Source: Eunapius fragilis
Lineage: Eukaryota > Porifera > Demospongiae > Spongillida > Spongillidae
Reading direction: 5' to 3'
Assembly: GCA_963681505.1 (NCBI GenBank)
Contig: OY811976.1
Span: 2,318,350 to 2,382,349, forward strand
Length of the DNA stretch: 64,000 bases
Below the pieces are notes generated by a model. That model ran no database searches. It had not been told where the DNA came from and worked only from the letters and a program-made list of their open reading frames with translations. Each line of letters opens with the position of its first letter. The stretch's first letter is position 1. This document shows, in pieces, positions 22,987 through 35,622 of this stretch. The translations under genes were made by a program, and so were the position numbers.

Positions 22987-24596
22987 CAATTACATCCTCT
23001 TTACACAACCCAGCTGGTTTTTTGCTTGTACTAATTTCTCTTCTACGAGTCTGTTTCCAAAATAAATTAGAAGTTCTTGAAGTGTGCAGTTCTTTTTTGG
23101 TCTAGGAATTCCAAGCCCGTCAATCTGAGCAACAATCCCTGTAATGCACACACGTGCACTGTGTTGTGAATGCCACCACTGTGATGCAACGAGTACAGCA
23201 TCGTCATCATCCATTGTATTACTGGTAGTAAGTTACAAGAAAGTCATGTTATAGGAATGTGTTAATTTGAACAGTAACATACCTTTTCTTGCTGATTAGG
23301 AAAATCTCTATTCTGCTGAATTTTTTGGGCCCTAGCCAATTTATACTCAGCTCTGTTTCACGTTCTTCATCACTGGTTGACTTTGAAAACAGGGACAAGG
23401 TAAGTGGTCTAGCAGCAACATCAAAAGTGTGAAGGCCCCAAATTATTTGGTGTGAAGGTAGGACACACCAAATCAGGTGTGACCTTCATACCAAGTGCAG
23501 GGGATTTCACCCAAAAAGCAAAAAGGTGAAAAAAACTATGCATTATTCAAACCCGAGATGACCTGTACTACAGCCCTGTACCTAACTCCATAACATCAAT
23601 GGTTAAATAGCAACGAAGTTATCTTTTATCCCACAGTGCCATCACTTCTTAAAAGAAACTAAAACTGAGTAATGGACCCACCAAATCGCAGAGTGAATTC
23701 ACACGCTCTCACTCGATATGCACCTTGCATTTTGTCTGTTGAATTTTTCGGGCCCTAGCCAATTCACACTCAGTTGTGTTTTCACATTCTTCATCACTGC
23801 AGGTTGAATTTGAAAAACAGAGAAAAGGTAAGTGGTCAGCCATATGCACTTTGCATTTGATGTTTGCATGGGCATCAATATACTGACGGATAGGTGTAGT
23901 GTGCCTTTACACTCACCTCAAATATTCCTGCTCCTTTCTCAGGCTGATCACCCTGTACATGTTATCCAGGTAGGTCATCACAGCATGACAAAATACTGTA
24001 CCTCTAACGACTGTTGCACGGGTTGAGAGTTGATGCTTCTGCATGCAGAGACCTTTATTGGAGGACGTGATGGGGTCGTTTTTTGCATGGTAACAGGTTG
24101 ACTTGGAGTAGAAGCTCTGGAATATCGGATACAGGAGTTAGTTTGTGAACTAAAATTTGCTACTTAGCTACTTTGTAGATTTGTAGAAATCAGATGCCAA
24201 CAGGGGGAATAAATCCATGAACACTTTGACAATTTACATCCTGGAAATTTACCTGATCACCAGCATAAGTAGGGCTAGAATGTGACACCTAAAATTAAAT
24301 GGCATTCAAAGCAGGTATTGTAATCATAGCACTTACAGTAAGACGTTGGAGGTGAAAATGGGGACACCTGCAGAAATCAGAGAGAGATAAACATGCACTT
24401 ACAATGATACACAAGTGATATGCAAACAGATATACGCCAAAGAACAAAACAGTGCTGGTTTGGAGCGCTTCCTGTTGTTCAGCACAATTCTAACTTGTTC
24501 AGAGACCTTCAAATCATCGAGTACAACAGAATACAATTTGTCTTCCAAAACAAATATCTCGTAATACGCAGTTACTTCAGAATTTGAAGTTATTTT
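22987..24596 (-). CDS. Hypothetical multi-exon gene
   Basis: Minus-strand blocks with matching splice signals and phases: 24596-24403 (SEVTAYYEIFVLEDKLYSVV; donor GTAAGT), 24367-24337 (31 bp; GTAAGT), 24288-24253 (36 bp; GTAAAT), 24116-23917 (DPITSSNKGLCMQKHQLSTR ... DNMYRVISLRKEQEYL; GTGAGT), 23796-23724 (DEECENTTECELARARKIQQ; GTGCAT). A last block, 23224-22987, contains MDDDDAVLVASQWWHSQHSA and ends at a stop; its joint to the others is uncertain. Phases of the first five agree. Acceptors all end CAG or TAG. Function not recognised. Exon 23796-23724 has a frameshifted duplicate at about 23310-23390. A minisatellite lies just upstream of the first block. Confidence 0.5.
23290..23410 (-). pseudogene. 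Duplicated exon, frameshifted
   Basis: About 95 bp repeats 23738-23840 (shared TGAAT TTTTTGGGCCCTAGCCAATT with the preceding intron end). One base is missing relative to the other copy, so the ELARAQKIQQ frame is broken upstream. It retains acceptor and donor-like ends, so it may still be a cassette exon. Confidence 0.45.
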
Positions 24597-24604
24597 CTGC
24601 CGCA

Positions 24605-25060
24605 GAGCCTTAAACACCCACACACAAGCCTTTGACACCCCTACACACAAGCCTTCGTAAACCCACACCCTACAAGCCTTTGACACCCACACACACACTA
24701 CAAGCTTTCAACACCTACCAACATACACCCTAGAAACCTCAACACCCACACAACCCTAGGGTACAAGCCTTCCAAACCCAAGCACACCTACAAGCTTCCA
24801 ACAATCACACAAACCTTCCACACACAACCTTTGACACCAACACACACAAACCTTCTACACCCACACACACTCTACAATCCTCTAACACGAAACCCTATAA
24901 GCCTCAATACTTGCAAACCCCACACATCCTCCTCCAAAAAGCCGCAATACTCATACACTACCTACAAGCCTCCAGCATCAGACACCACACAAAAGCTTCC
25001 ACTCACCAATAATAAACCCCACATACATGTACAAACCATGTCAGCACTACTCAAACACAA
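24605..25060. repeat. ~25-bp minisatellite, second array
   Basis: Same ACAAGCCTTCGACACCCACAC unit as 6285-7350 but more diverged and decaying to the right. Confidence 0.8.
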
Positions 25061-26570
25061 CCTACAACACTCCCTGACTATTAAACACACCATCCACAAT
25101 TCATCAATGACGAGGGTGCGGATTCAAACAGGAAACACCACGCGCGCATCAATTAGAACATACCTTGAAATTATGTCGCTGCTGCTAACGTTTTTCGTTC
25201 ACTAGCGTAAGAAAACCATACTTTTTATTACAAGAAACATTAGAAAGATCCACTTACTTCTAATTCCGCCTGAAGAAATGGATGTTTGTTCTTTGCTAAA
25301 GTAGTACCATAATGCGTATTTTGTACACGCACGTGACCCAGCGATCGTGACCAAACACGAGTACCAAAATATACCGGGGAGTGTATACTAATGGTTGAAT
25401 GTCACTTGCCCATACGCATTTTGCTTTCTTCTGCTCCTTTATGCCAATCGACGCTCGCCCGTTACAAATGAAAAAAAAAATTACGGCCGTATGGGTGCGT
25501 AATTGCGGATAATTAATCTGGCTGGAATCGGTTAACCTTTTACATTTTTCTGGACAAAATGAAAGTTCGGACAATAAAACGCACAGAAGCAAATGTGTAT
25601 CATCTTACCACTTTGATACAAGCAAACTGTGTGTGTCCCCCCCCCCCCCCCCCCCACCAACTTGCCACCCCGCCCATCCTAGATTTTAAATTCGAAAGGA
25701 GTTCCCGCTTAATAGTACGACCTTAGCGCCTGCGCAGATGCATGTTGGGCCGCGCCCAACGATTTGAATCGTGTCTGCGAACGAGGCTAAAGATAAGAAT
25801 TTTCTCACGTGACTGTATTTCGACATTTGTGGTAAATGGTTGCATTTCATCATTTACATCAGAATGCAATTGTTTCAACGCCAGTTACAATGGTCTTCAA
25901 TGCGTTCTATGACATTTTGTAGCAATAGCTGGATATTTGCAGCATTTAAAATAACAGCGATATACAGCTGGTGCAAAGTAATGTAAGACTGCTGTATAAT
26001 TATTACTGCAGTAGTAAACCGTGGTATTTCTCTGTAGTATTCCTAACTTTTTTTTCTGTGTCAAAAGACATTTATATTGGGGCTATGTTTCAACCTATTG
26101 ATACTTTGAAACAATGGGGAAACTTAATATTGGATTCATTACTAATGCACGTTGAACATGGTGCCTGTGCAAAGTAATTACTTACAGTACTGAATTGGCC
26201 AACTGATCATGTCGATGTATTTTCAATCCGAGCCAACAGGAGGGAATTGCGCTTATTCGGGACACGCTGATTTGTAAATAATTACGAAAATTATAACCCT
26301 ATAAATTAAGCAGCACATCATTTGGAAATGATTCCGTTCCGATCTCAGTTACACTGTTGACCCGCTAGGCCGCTTAACCGAACGGCTTAAACAAATTTTA
26401 TTGTCCCCATTATACGGAGGTTTTTAAAAGCATAAACATGCACTGAAATGTATCATTGTTTTGCATATTCCAAATTATAATACATCGGTCATGCAGCACC
26501 ATTCAGATTACTTGGTTATTCCCATTCAGATTACTTGGTTATTCTTAAAAGCGTTGTCAAGTAGGCTATT
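25061..26570. other. No gene recognised
   Basis: Unique sequence with a poly-C run at about 25637-25656. Short frames here show no recognisable domains. Confidence 0.4.
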
Positions 26571-26574
26571 GAAA

Positions 26575-27595
26575 AGATGGTCCCAGGAAGGAGACAGCAT
26601 CCAGGAACTAGCCATGGCATAGTGTTCTCCATCCTCACATGTAAACACCTACCCTGTGGGAACAGGGAACTGTCATCAGAATGTGTGGATCTACTATAAA
26701 ACTTACAGAGGTGGCATCCATCTCCTGTGAAGATGAGATGGGAATGATTTCATTTTGGGGGTCACTCACAAGTTGGTCAGGCATTGGGGAACTACGTGTG
26801 GTGGGGGTTCCCCATCCTCACATATACAAACCTTCCCTGTGGGAACAGGGAATTGTCATCAGAATGTCTGGATGTGCTTTAGAACTAATCAAAGGGTGGC
26901 ATCCATCTTCAGTGAAGATTATATGTGAATAATTTCATTTGGAGGTTACACGTTGGTCAGGCATTGGGGAATTACGCGTGGCGTTGGGTTCCCCATCCCC
27001 ACATGTACACACCTACCCTGTGGGAATATGGAACTGTCATCAGAATGTCTGGATCCGCTTTAAAACTTACAGAGGTGGCATCCATCTTCAGTGAAGTTGA
27101 TGTGTGAATAATTTCATCCATCTTCAGTGAAGTTGATGTGTGAATAATTTCATTTGAGGTTCCTCACAAGTTGGCTATAGCATTTGGGAACTACGCGTGG
27201 CGTTTGGTTCCCCATCCTCACATGTGTACACCTACCCTGTGGGAACAGGGAACTGTCATCAGAATGTCTCGATCTGCTTTACTTAGAGGTGGCATCCATC
27301 TTTAGTGAAAATGATATGTGAATATTTGCATTTGGGGATTACAAGTCAGTCAGGCATTGGGGAACTACGCATGGTGTTGGGTTCTCAATCCTCACATGTA
27401 CACACCTACCCTGTGGGAACAGGGAACTGTCATGAGAATGTCTGGATCTGCTTTCGTAGGTGGCATCCATCTCTAGTGAAGATGATATGTGAATAATGTC
27501 ATTTGGGGGTCACTGACTAGTCTGTCTGGCATTGGGTCCCCCATCCTGACATGTACACACCTACCCTGTGGGAACAGGGAACTGTCATATTGATA
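26575..27595. repeat. ~180-bp satellite, about six units
   Basis: The box CCTGTGGGAACAGGGAACTG recurs at about 26655, 26835, 27015, 27235, 27411 and 27565. Units also share GGCATTGGGGAACTACGCGT and GTGGCATCCATCTTCAGTGA. Spacing varies from about 154 to 220 bp and units contain stops, so it is not a coding repeat. Confidence 0.9.
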
Positions 27596-27599
27596 TCAA

Positions 27600-27915
27600 A
27601 TGTATCATATTCCACTTATCACATTTCAGAACAGCAAATTGCCCAGTCAGGGAAATACAAGTGACTGCGGTATGTATGCATGTCTAGTAAGTTTATTTTA
27701 CATCATTTTTTATGCACATTGCAATAATATCGCACAACAGGCTGCTAGGCTTGTGTTGGAAAATGTTACAATTGAATACACCCAAGTACACTGCTAATGT
27801 ATCCAGCAGGCTTTCAAAAGTATTTCACTTTCAGGATATGGTGGAAAGGTTTCGTCTCCAAATGTTGTATGAGCTCTCAGTTAGTGATATGTTCCCTATG
27901 AAGATATTAACAGGT
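27600..27915 (+). pseudogene. Ulp1/SENP-like protease C-terminal fragment
   Basis: Frame 27600-27797 contains SQGNTSDCGMYACLVSLFYI, matching the catalytic DCG box of Ulp1 (C48) proteases with its preceding Gln/Asn. A second frame (27800-27915) carries RFRLQMLYELS, like the end of that fold. The two are offset by a frame break near 27790. The catalytic His/Asp part is not present upstream because the satellite abuts. Such proteases are often carried by DNA transposons; host origin is also possible. Confidence 0.5.
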
Positions 27916-29670
27916 CAATAACTTTTCAGGATAAAAAGCATGCGTTACTGTCTTTTTTTAAAACTATGTTTCATAAGAGAATGCTGTGGATAAGGTATGG
28001 CTTTGGTAATGACATTAGCTTATTATCCTTTCTTGTTTACTTGGATAGGAAACACTACTTCATTGCCCATCAATGCTCATTGTAAAGCTGTTATCATACC
28101 TGAAGACAGCACGGTATGCTACAATGTACATGTGAAATAAATGGTGATGCATATATTTTACGTTTTTTCCCTCGCTCCAGTGCATTGTAATGACAATAAA
28201 AGTGACATTTTTTCGAATCAAAGTACTCCTGACCACAATGATAGCAGTAATGACAACATTCATAGTAGTGAAAGAGGCTGTTTTTTTCCTGATCCCATCT
28301 TACTACAACAAGCCAGATGTGGATGATATATGTGCTCTGAAGTGGGGTTTACATGCATCATTATATGTTAAGTTCTTTCCCTGATTGAGAAGACCTCGAG
28401 CTCCTTACATGTAAGATCACCTACAGTTTTCATTAATAATCCTTGAAATATATAGTGAACAGCGAATGCCCTTTCAGTAGAAACTTCATAAGGAAAGTTG
28501 TGAAGGGCTATCACCGCTCTTATAACGACGAAGTTTGATACAACCCGAGAAGCGGCTATTTCGCATGTCTTTACCCACATTGCCATAATAATTGCAAATA
28601 CAAACCTATGCATGGCATAATCAATGAATATTCAAACGAAATGATTATCATTAGCCGTACGGCCTAATTGTAAGTGATAATTGCTTGGAATGTGCGGCCG
28701 AAGAATGTGAGGCTGAATGTGCGGCTAACTTCAACGGGGTCAACCGTGGACCAACCTCATACAGTCATCAAACGCACGCATCCGGCGCCCGCCGCTAGTG
28801 GAATGTTAACTTATTCATTGTAAAATGTGCGGCTGAGGAATGTGCGGCTAACTTCAACGGGGTGCGCATACCGACCGGGATGAGGTATGAAGGAACGGAC
28901 CGTTAACTTACGCAGTCGTAGCAAACAGGTAGATGCACGCCGACGAGCGTACGTTCGTCTATCCACGCCGATGAAAGAAATATTCAAATGTATTGAACCA
29001 AGGGCACATTACGAGCATTTAGAAAACCACACGCTCCTCCCACTCACACATGCACCAGCACTTATAATGTGCACTATTAGGGCGCGCCCACCATTTGATG
29101 TTTATTAATCATTATTGACCTCTAAAGAAAATATTACGTAATAACGAAAGTAATTAATTTTGTTGTTGATTCTCCTGCTCGCAAAATGAAACGAAAAATA
29201 AAATAATGCATTACTTATAGTTTTAAAAATAATCCTACAGCGTTAATGTTTGAAAACAATCAAATACGTTTTCAATGCATAGACGTGTATGGATGTCCGA
29301 AATTGCTGGACATGCACAAAAGCCACAGCGCAATTTCTCCAAAATAAAACATGACCTTTGTTTCTTGTTGTTGCAAGTATAGTGCCTTAACATAAACACG
29401 GCGGGGTGGTCGACAGCTGTACCGTTTAAGTACGTAGAGCAGTATAAGATCGAATAGGTTGGACAAGCACTGATAAGAGCTAAAGTCACAGCAGCATTAA
29501 ATCTAAGTGTTTTTTGCAATTACCGCCTCAAAGTGAACAGGTTGAGGGTGCTCGACCGCTGCAGTTTAGGTTTAGGCAGTATGTAACGCAGTAGGGCTGA
29601 ATACTGCCTAATCTAAACAGTGTACATGTCCGAGGCAAAGCATCTAGACAGCATTGCAGTGGCATTTGCT
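27916..29670. other. No gene recognised; short duplicated motif
   Basis: GAATGTGCGGCTAACTTCAACGGGG occurs twice (about 28710 and 28838, first 20 bases GAATGTGCGGCTAACTTCAA). A Ser/Asp/Asn-rich frame at 28180-28326 follows a CTCGCTCCAG acceptor-like site but is not otherwise supported. Confidence 0.4.
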
Positions 29671-29702
29671 TTAGAAATAATAAAAATTAAGATAATTCAC
29701 CA

Positions 29703-29815
29703 GTGACGCCACTCCCACCATTGTATGGAGACCCTTCACCATCACTGTTTCCATACCTCCCAACAAACACGTCATCACTGCATGTGTTTATGGAAACACA
29801 AGAAAGTGAGCCTAT
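29703..29815 (+). pseudogene. Decayed FN3 exon of receptor family
   Basis: Nucleotide match to 37680-37809 (CCACTCCCACCATTGTATGG, TCCATACCTCCCAACAAACA) with deletions that destroy the frame. Paralogues at 48360-48499 and 58870-58965. Confidence 0.75.
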
Positions 29816-29867
29816 TCAACAAGGACCTGTTGTATATTTGATCATGTACACACGTCCTTTCTTGGTA

Positions 29868-30075
29868 GGTACATTTGATGTTGTTGGTATTTCTGTCAAC
29901 AACTCATCTATCACTAGTCTGGTGTGTCTCTTCAACCCTGGCTCCCTGGCCAGAGGGTGTTTGGTGTATCTAACAGACACAGCCACAGGTGTAACATGCT
30001 GCATGGTGAATGTGAGATCAGTGGACACACCAGAGAAAATGTCTTCATGCATGTTCCTATTCCCTCTGAGTATGG
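29868..30075 (+). pseudogene. Decayed receptor exon 5 copy
   Basis: Frame TFDVVGISVNNSSITSLVCL, then PGSLARGCLVYLTDTATGVT, follows a TTGGTAG acceptor as in exon 37878-38291, then diverges after MSSCMFLF and loses the stalk. Confidence 0.75.
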
Positions 30076-31199
30076 TCATTAAGTTATACTGGTACCAAAT
30101 CAAAGTAGCAGGTTTGAATTGTAGAATTACCTTACCATATGTTTTCCCTCTCAATTCTAATACAGACCTGATTTGAATGAAAATTTATTTAAATTTGCTA
30201 ATGCATCTACCTGCACGACTGTTGAAGCCAAGATGCTGGACATTACCAGCTTGAGCACACTTGAACTTAGTTACTATAATGTCATAATGTTTATAGTTGA
30301 GCCTAAGTGCGAAGGTCGCGAGCTGTACACCCAACTACAATGCTTATTTTTTGCCTTGGATACTGAGGTATTCGTGCAGTACCACTGCCATGCACTGGCT
30401 AGCTGGGTACACTTCGCACATAGAATAGGCATCAACACTGCTCATGCGTTGAGGGTCATCATGAGTAGGAAGGGCAAGGAGATATGCAACCGATCATTAA
30501 TCATTATTCAAAACACTTATTGGTCAGGTCATGTAGCATCATTATCGTATGTCTGGTGTTAGATGGGATGGGACTCATTCATTGCTGCATTATCTCAAGC
30601 ACGCTGTGCTGTGCCGCCCTTTTACACTGGTGGGGTTAGAGTACACTGAGCCCATAGGAATCTGGTGATACAAGTCCACTTAACCCTATAATTGATTAGT
30701 TGCCATGTATGTAAAGTGACCGTGCAACTTTACAACCAAGACCCCACTGCATCTCTGTGCAAGAATACAACCAACCTGAAGCGAGCATATCACTGACCAG
30801 ATAAGGGGCGGATCCAAGATTTATAATGGAGGGGGGGAGGGCCTGGGGGGTTGGTGGGGCGGGGACACCAAAGAGGGAGGGTGTGAAGTTATTGGAGATA
30901 AGGAATATGCATGCATGAGAATTGCATTTTCCGCTGCCAATCCCGACATTTGAGTACCGGCGTAGATCTATTATTAATTCATATAGCTCCGCGTGAGACC
31001 AAAAGGGGGGTTGCAGCCCCCTCCCTTCGTCCACCAGTGCAGATAAAAGAATCTCTCAATCGTGTGGTACTATGCAGAGGCATATTTAGGGGGCCGTGCC
31101 CTCCGTCAAAAGACCGAATATATTAATTAAAACGAAATTCATGTAAACTCAAGTCCCTGTAAGGTACTGCATGTATCCTTGAGGGTGAAGTGACATTTA

Positions 31200-31262
31200 A
31201 TTCCTGTAACACCGGATGTATGCTCGTTTGGTTAACCTAATTAACGACGACCAATTTTAGCT
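31200..31262 (+). repeat. 63-bp dispersed repeat
   Basis: TTCCTGTAACACCGGATGTA...CCAATTTTAGCT is repeated in direct orientation at 59190-59252 with one substitution. It adjoins segment B here and repeat A there. Confidence 0.85.
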
Positions 31263-34034
31263 AGCCGATAATAGACGGAACATGCACATTGGCTTTCGCG
31301 GATTATCGATTTCATGCTATAATACAAGTCTCGGCTCATTATGCGTGAGATGATGTTCCTTCTATACAAGTACTCGTAGGTCTGTGTGCTCATTTAAATG
31401 TTATGCTACTCATTTAGGTAGAAAGTTGCCAGTTATCGGTTGTTTGCAGATTCTCTGGTTCTATACGATGCCTTGCTCTTATTGTGGTAAGCGAGGGAGG
31501 GAAAGGAAAACATCTTTTCAGTGATAAATAAAACGCTCCACTTCTATAGTCGCATGCATAACAAACTACATGCACTGATCCTAAACAATATGATTCATGT
31601 TGCTATACGAGCTATAAAGTGCGTACTGGGTTCATCAAATCTTGATACCAAAATGCGCGTACCACATCATGCTATTATATAGAAGTCCGCGCTTTATAGT
31701 CGCTGTATATATATAATTAAAATTAATATATATATATAATTATTATATATATATATAATTATTATATATATTAGAGCACATAAATTCGGATAATGAGCTA
31801 ACTGTGTCACCACCTTGCATGCCTCAAGCACTTAATAACCGGACGTAACTAGCTTACTTGGTTAGGCTAAACGTCACTTCTATACTGACTCATCATGATG
31901 TAACCCCCATGTGTGGGCTGCTACTATATATCGATCAATACAATTCGCTGTAAGTTGCTATCATTAGAATGCGAGTAAGCATCATAGCTAGGAGTCCCTT
32001 TAGCTGTTTCCTAACTGGGACAGTCATTGCGCTTTAATAATTAAACACTTGCAACATGCACAACATGGTCACTCATAACGAGCAACTAGCAATGGTGGTC
32101 CAGATTTTCTTAGTATAATATGGACATGTAAACGAAACGCAAAAATTTAAAGTAGAGTAGCGTTTCGTTTCATGCCCATTTTAATAGACAACTGTGTGTG
32201 TGTGAGGGGGGGGGGGATTATAACCATCTAACCACTTTTCGTATATGCATATGTATAATCGGTATGTATTACTCATTGATGGCATGCTAACCAATTCACG
32301 TCTCGCTACGAAAGTAGAATGCGATGATGTCATGCATAATTGGGTATACCTCCCCCCCCCCCCCCCCCCCCCGACCCCTTGGCATTCTTGTGCTTCGCAC
32401 AGCCCAACCTTAAACACATCTCATCATTTTTGGCAAACCTTAGGCTGTACCTATCAGGATGGTTCTACCATAATGTGTAGCTCTAAGACTTGCTTGATAA
32501 TAAGTAAAACAAGTCTCTTGTATATGTTACAGTGGCACACTTCCCCTTTCTTCCTGAAGTAAAAAAAAAACTAATACCGGCCCGCACACATTGGTCATAC
32601 GATTTTTGGTGTTCATAATAACGGTAGGTGCACTGATGGTAATAGTATATTATAATAGGACCGAGGAAGCATTTGTGGAAAACGCATACATTAAAATACA
32701 TGCATGCATGCCCACTCCATGGTGACCAAAAACATTGTAACTGACATCCAGATGAGTACCATGCATATTTGAAATGCGATGTTAAAAGATTGGGGTGGTT
32801 CTCTATGCAAACCTCGATCGATATATAGATATTATTCCTGCCTCTAATAGGTTAGCTGCAAATTTCCTCAAATCGTTGTGAATGAACGTTGTGATGAACG
32901 GATGAAAAACCACCTGTCCGGCGTTGAGCTGAGTGCAAACAGTATTTACAGCACTGGCTTTGACACATTTACTTTATAAAGCAGCGACTGCTACTGCTAC
33001 AGCGGCCAGCGGAAGTGTCATAATAAATTGAAATCCGCGCGCGCAGGCGAAAGGTATACGTGAGCGAGAGCCGCAATTAATAACAATTAATGAAGAAAGT
33101 AAAGAATACAGCGAACCAATACAGTGCATCTAAGGTATATCATTGGACTCCAATTCTTGATTAACAACACTGAAGATTGATTCAGCAGTCGAAGCATCAG
33201 AACCTGTATTTATACGCGCATACCCTGCTTGTATTTTAATTTGTCAGTCTTACTAGTTCTAAAGCAAAAATCTAAGAACTACGTAGCAACCTTCCCCCCA
33301 TAATAATGCCGAACACTCAAAGGGTTCATTTTCTGTAAGTCAGTATCATAAACAGCAATAAAATAGGGTCCTGCTTTCATAGAATCCACTAATACACATT
33401 TGAAATAAAGAGCCAGACTACCATGTATAAAATACAAGCAGTTTTTGTCCTTGCAGACGAATAATCACGTGCAGTCTCACATATTCCTGTATTCTAAACT
33501 GCTCTAAAGTTCTTGGCATGCACTATTGATTTAGCATGCCGGGTTACATCAGCTTCACCTTGATGTTCGCACGAAAATCTGCGACGACATGCTGAAACAA
33601 AAGAAACTGTTGAACTTGACGCACAAAATGAAATTTCTGAAATTTCATTTGCCACTTTAATTTAAATTTCGATTTATATTTTGCAGCTCCTTTGGCTTTG
33701 TAGGTTTTTTGCAAGGTTTCGATCTCTCGTAATCTTTATCGTTCGTTGATTCTGATTCTCTTAGTTACCGAAGTTTCGACGTTGCTCTTCCTTTCGGCCA
33801 TTTTAAATGGTTACCGCAAGAAAAAGTCACGTGAGTCACTGGGAGTGGCACCACCCCAAGTTGGTTATAATTTTTTGCGAGAGATCGGATACCTCTTAGT
33901 GAGATGGGACCAAAATGCGTGAGTCTGACGCTCAATGCGTGAGACTTGGCATCTCTGCGGAGTCCACTTCCAGAAATCACGTTTATGTATGAGCAGTTTT
34001 CGGCAGCCATTTTCGACAAGGAATTCTTCAAATC
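31263..34034. other. No gene recognised; AT palindrome and poly-C
   Basis: Holds an AT-only palindromic tract (about 31705-31772) and a poly-C run (about 32351-32373). Near 33795-33835 there is a GCCATTTTAAATGG palindrome followed by GTCACGTGAG, which could be promoter-like, but no downstream start was confirmed. Confidence 0.35.
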
Positions 34035-34109
34035 TCATGAATCAATAAATGACGTGCGCCACGTATGTGTGCAGTGAACCAGAATAAAGACTATCTGCTT
34101 TCTAATGGC

Positions 34110-34215
34110 GTAGGAACAGCTCCTCCTCCTCTTCCTATTCCTCCTCCACCTCTTCATCCTTCTCTTCCTCCTCCTCTTCTTCTTCCTCCTCCTCCTCCTC
34201 CTCTCCTCCTCCTTG
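34110..34215 (+). repeat. (CCTCCT)n polypyrimidine tract
   Basis: About 100 bp of almost pure C/T on the + strand. The Lys/Arg and Pro/Leu frames across it are compositional. Confidence 0.85.
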
Positions 34216-34502
34216 AGAACAAGGCTGAAGCTCGTGAGCACTCTATAAAGAGAATCCATAAAGATGCCGTAAGCGGCAGCTACAAGGCTGATCCAAAAAA
34301 GAAGGCCTATGAGCGCAACAGCCACCTCTCAGTGAGTCCAAAAAATTATTGTTAACGAATATATTTATTTATTTTATTTACAGGACAAAAGTCTACCCAT
34401 GCAGTTTGCCTTGGTTGCAGTAGTACGAGAGACGCAAAGCGTGCTCCAAAGATGACACATTGATGTAGGGGTCTTGGAATGACCAACAAAACTGCCACCA
34501 AA
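34216..34502 (+). pseudogene. Fragment related to the charged repeat gene
   Basis: LENKAEAREHSIKRIHKDA followed by SGSYKADPKKKAYERNS (34216-34327) resembles ENKAKARALYKADPEKKKA of the gene at 15318. A GTGAGT donor follows. A second block after TTTATTTACAG (34384-34502) ends CCACCAAAAG|GTATGTTA, the same donor context as 15956. Only one repeat unit remains; possibly a dead copy. Confidence 0.45.
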
Positions 34503-35157
34503 AGGTATGTTATAGATATTGGACTTGCTTTTAGGATTACCAAATATGCACACCAGTAAGGTTCATTACTTGGTGTATTTGTATGGCTTCTATGTAGCAC
34601 TAAATTCATATCTTGTTAACACCAGGTGTGCATGCTGGTGTGAATTCATTACTCTGTTATTGAATATTTATGTAGGTAAAAGAAATATCTGCAATTATAT
34701 CCTATAGCTACTCCCTGTACAAACCCAGGAGTGTAATAGCGGTGCTTGAAAAAGCTCTGCAAGCTGTACTGTAAGAGTGTCCATTGGACTTCCTCCAGTG
34801 GACACCCTGCTAGCTTCATCAAGTTCCCTTCATATTGGAACATGTCACTACAAAACCCCTCGCTGCTCCACTTCAGGGCTTCCGTCTCCACTAGTAGTCT
34901 CTCTCTCCTCCACATGGGTCTCCAGCAGATGCATCCCCATCCATCTCCACCAGTGGATGCCCCTTGCTCCTCCACATCAGGGCACCCCCCTTATGTTGCA
35001 CATCCATGCTGGGACACCACACTTCCATTCCATCCACCCCCTCCACACACAGTGAACTGCATAGCAGATGTCTTGCATGGGGAGGGTGTGAGAATGATGA
35101 ATAATAATGGTCTTAATAATGTAGTAATTATGTTATCACGAAGAAAAAACCCTTCAA
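34503..35157. other. No gene recognised
   Basis: Both strands have open frames of about 110-140 residues (34649-34975 minus, 34746-35165 plus) rich in Pro, Ser, His or Trp, with no recognisable domain or splice support. Confidence 0.35.
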
Positions 35158-35352
35158 ACGAGTAATAATAAAATTCTCTATACGAGAAAGTTCGTGGCAT
35201 ATAAGACTGGAAGGCAATAATGGTGTAAAAAGGAAGGAAACAAGGATCTAATATAAGAGAAAATGTAATAGTCCTATATTTAGTACACAGCTGAACAAAA
35301 AATGTGCTCTACATATCTTCCAATCCTATATGCCACCAACTTTGTGAAAGTT
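35158..35352. repeat. Foldback MITE, diverged copy
   Basis: Left arm CTATACGAGAAAGTTCGTGG..., TGGTGTAAAAAGGAAGGAAA; right arm CCTATATGCCACCAACTTTG. Member of the 17410-17700 family with shorter, mismatched arms. Confidence 0.7.
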
Positions 35353-35622
35353 TTTAAAATTACGGCTTAATATATACTGACCTACGCAGGGAAAAGTGTC
35401 AATCCAGTAAACCAATATGCTCGTTGTATTTTGTTGTTGCCAGAAATGGCTTTGAGCAATAAACTAGCTTTTAGCTATGCCTGTCACACATATTTATGTA
35501 CTACACACACATTTATAAAAAAGACAGCAATGAAATAGGGTGAAGTTGAACAAATAGTTAGGGGAAGGAAGGGGGAAGAGGAGGTTGTGTACAATCTACC
35601 TCATCCAGTACTTCTCCCTCAG

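Larger units (their letters stand above)
29672..31193 (+). repeat. Segment B, uninterrupted copy
   Basis: About 1.5 kb present in inverted orientation at 57050-59005. It contains two decayed receptor exons at its left end and G-rich palindromic sequences near 30810-31040. The site AGGAGATA at 30477-30484 is the empty version of the target used by the 631-bp insertion in the other copy. Confidence 0.85.

Noticed and set aside
26681-27496. Tandem reading frames in the 180-bp satellite
   Set aside because: Stops occur in most units and unit spacing is not a multiple of three.
31705-31772. AT palindrome as a replication origin or cruciform regulator
   Set aside because: Simple TA-rich repeat; nothing else nearby supports a function.
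34035-34325. Arg/Lys-rich minus-strand protein
   Set aside because: Caused by the polypyrimidine tract; no conserved pattern.
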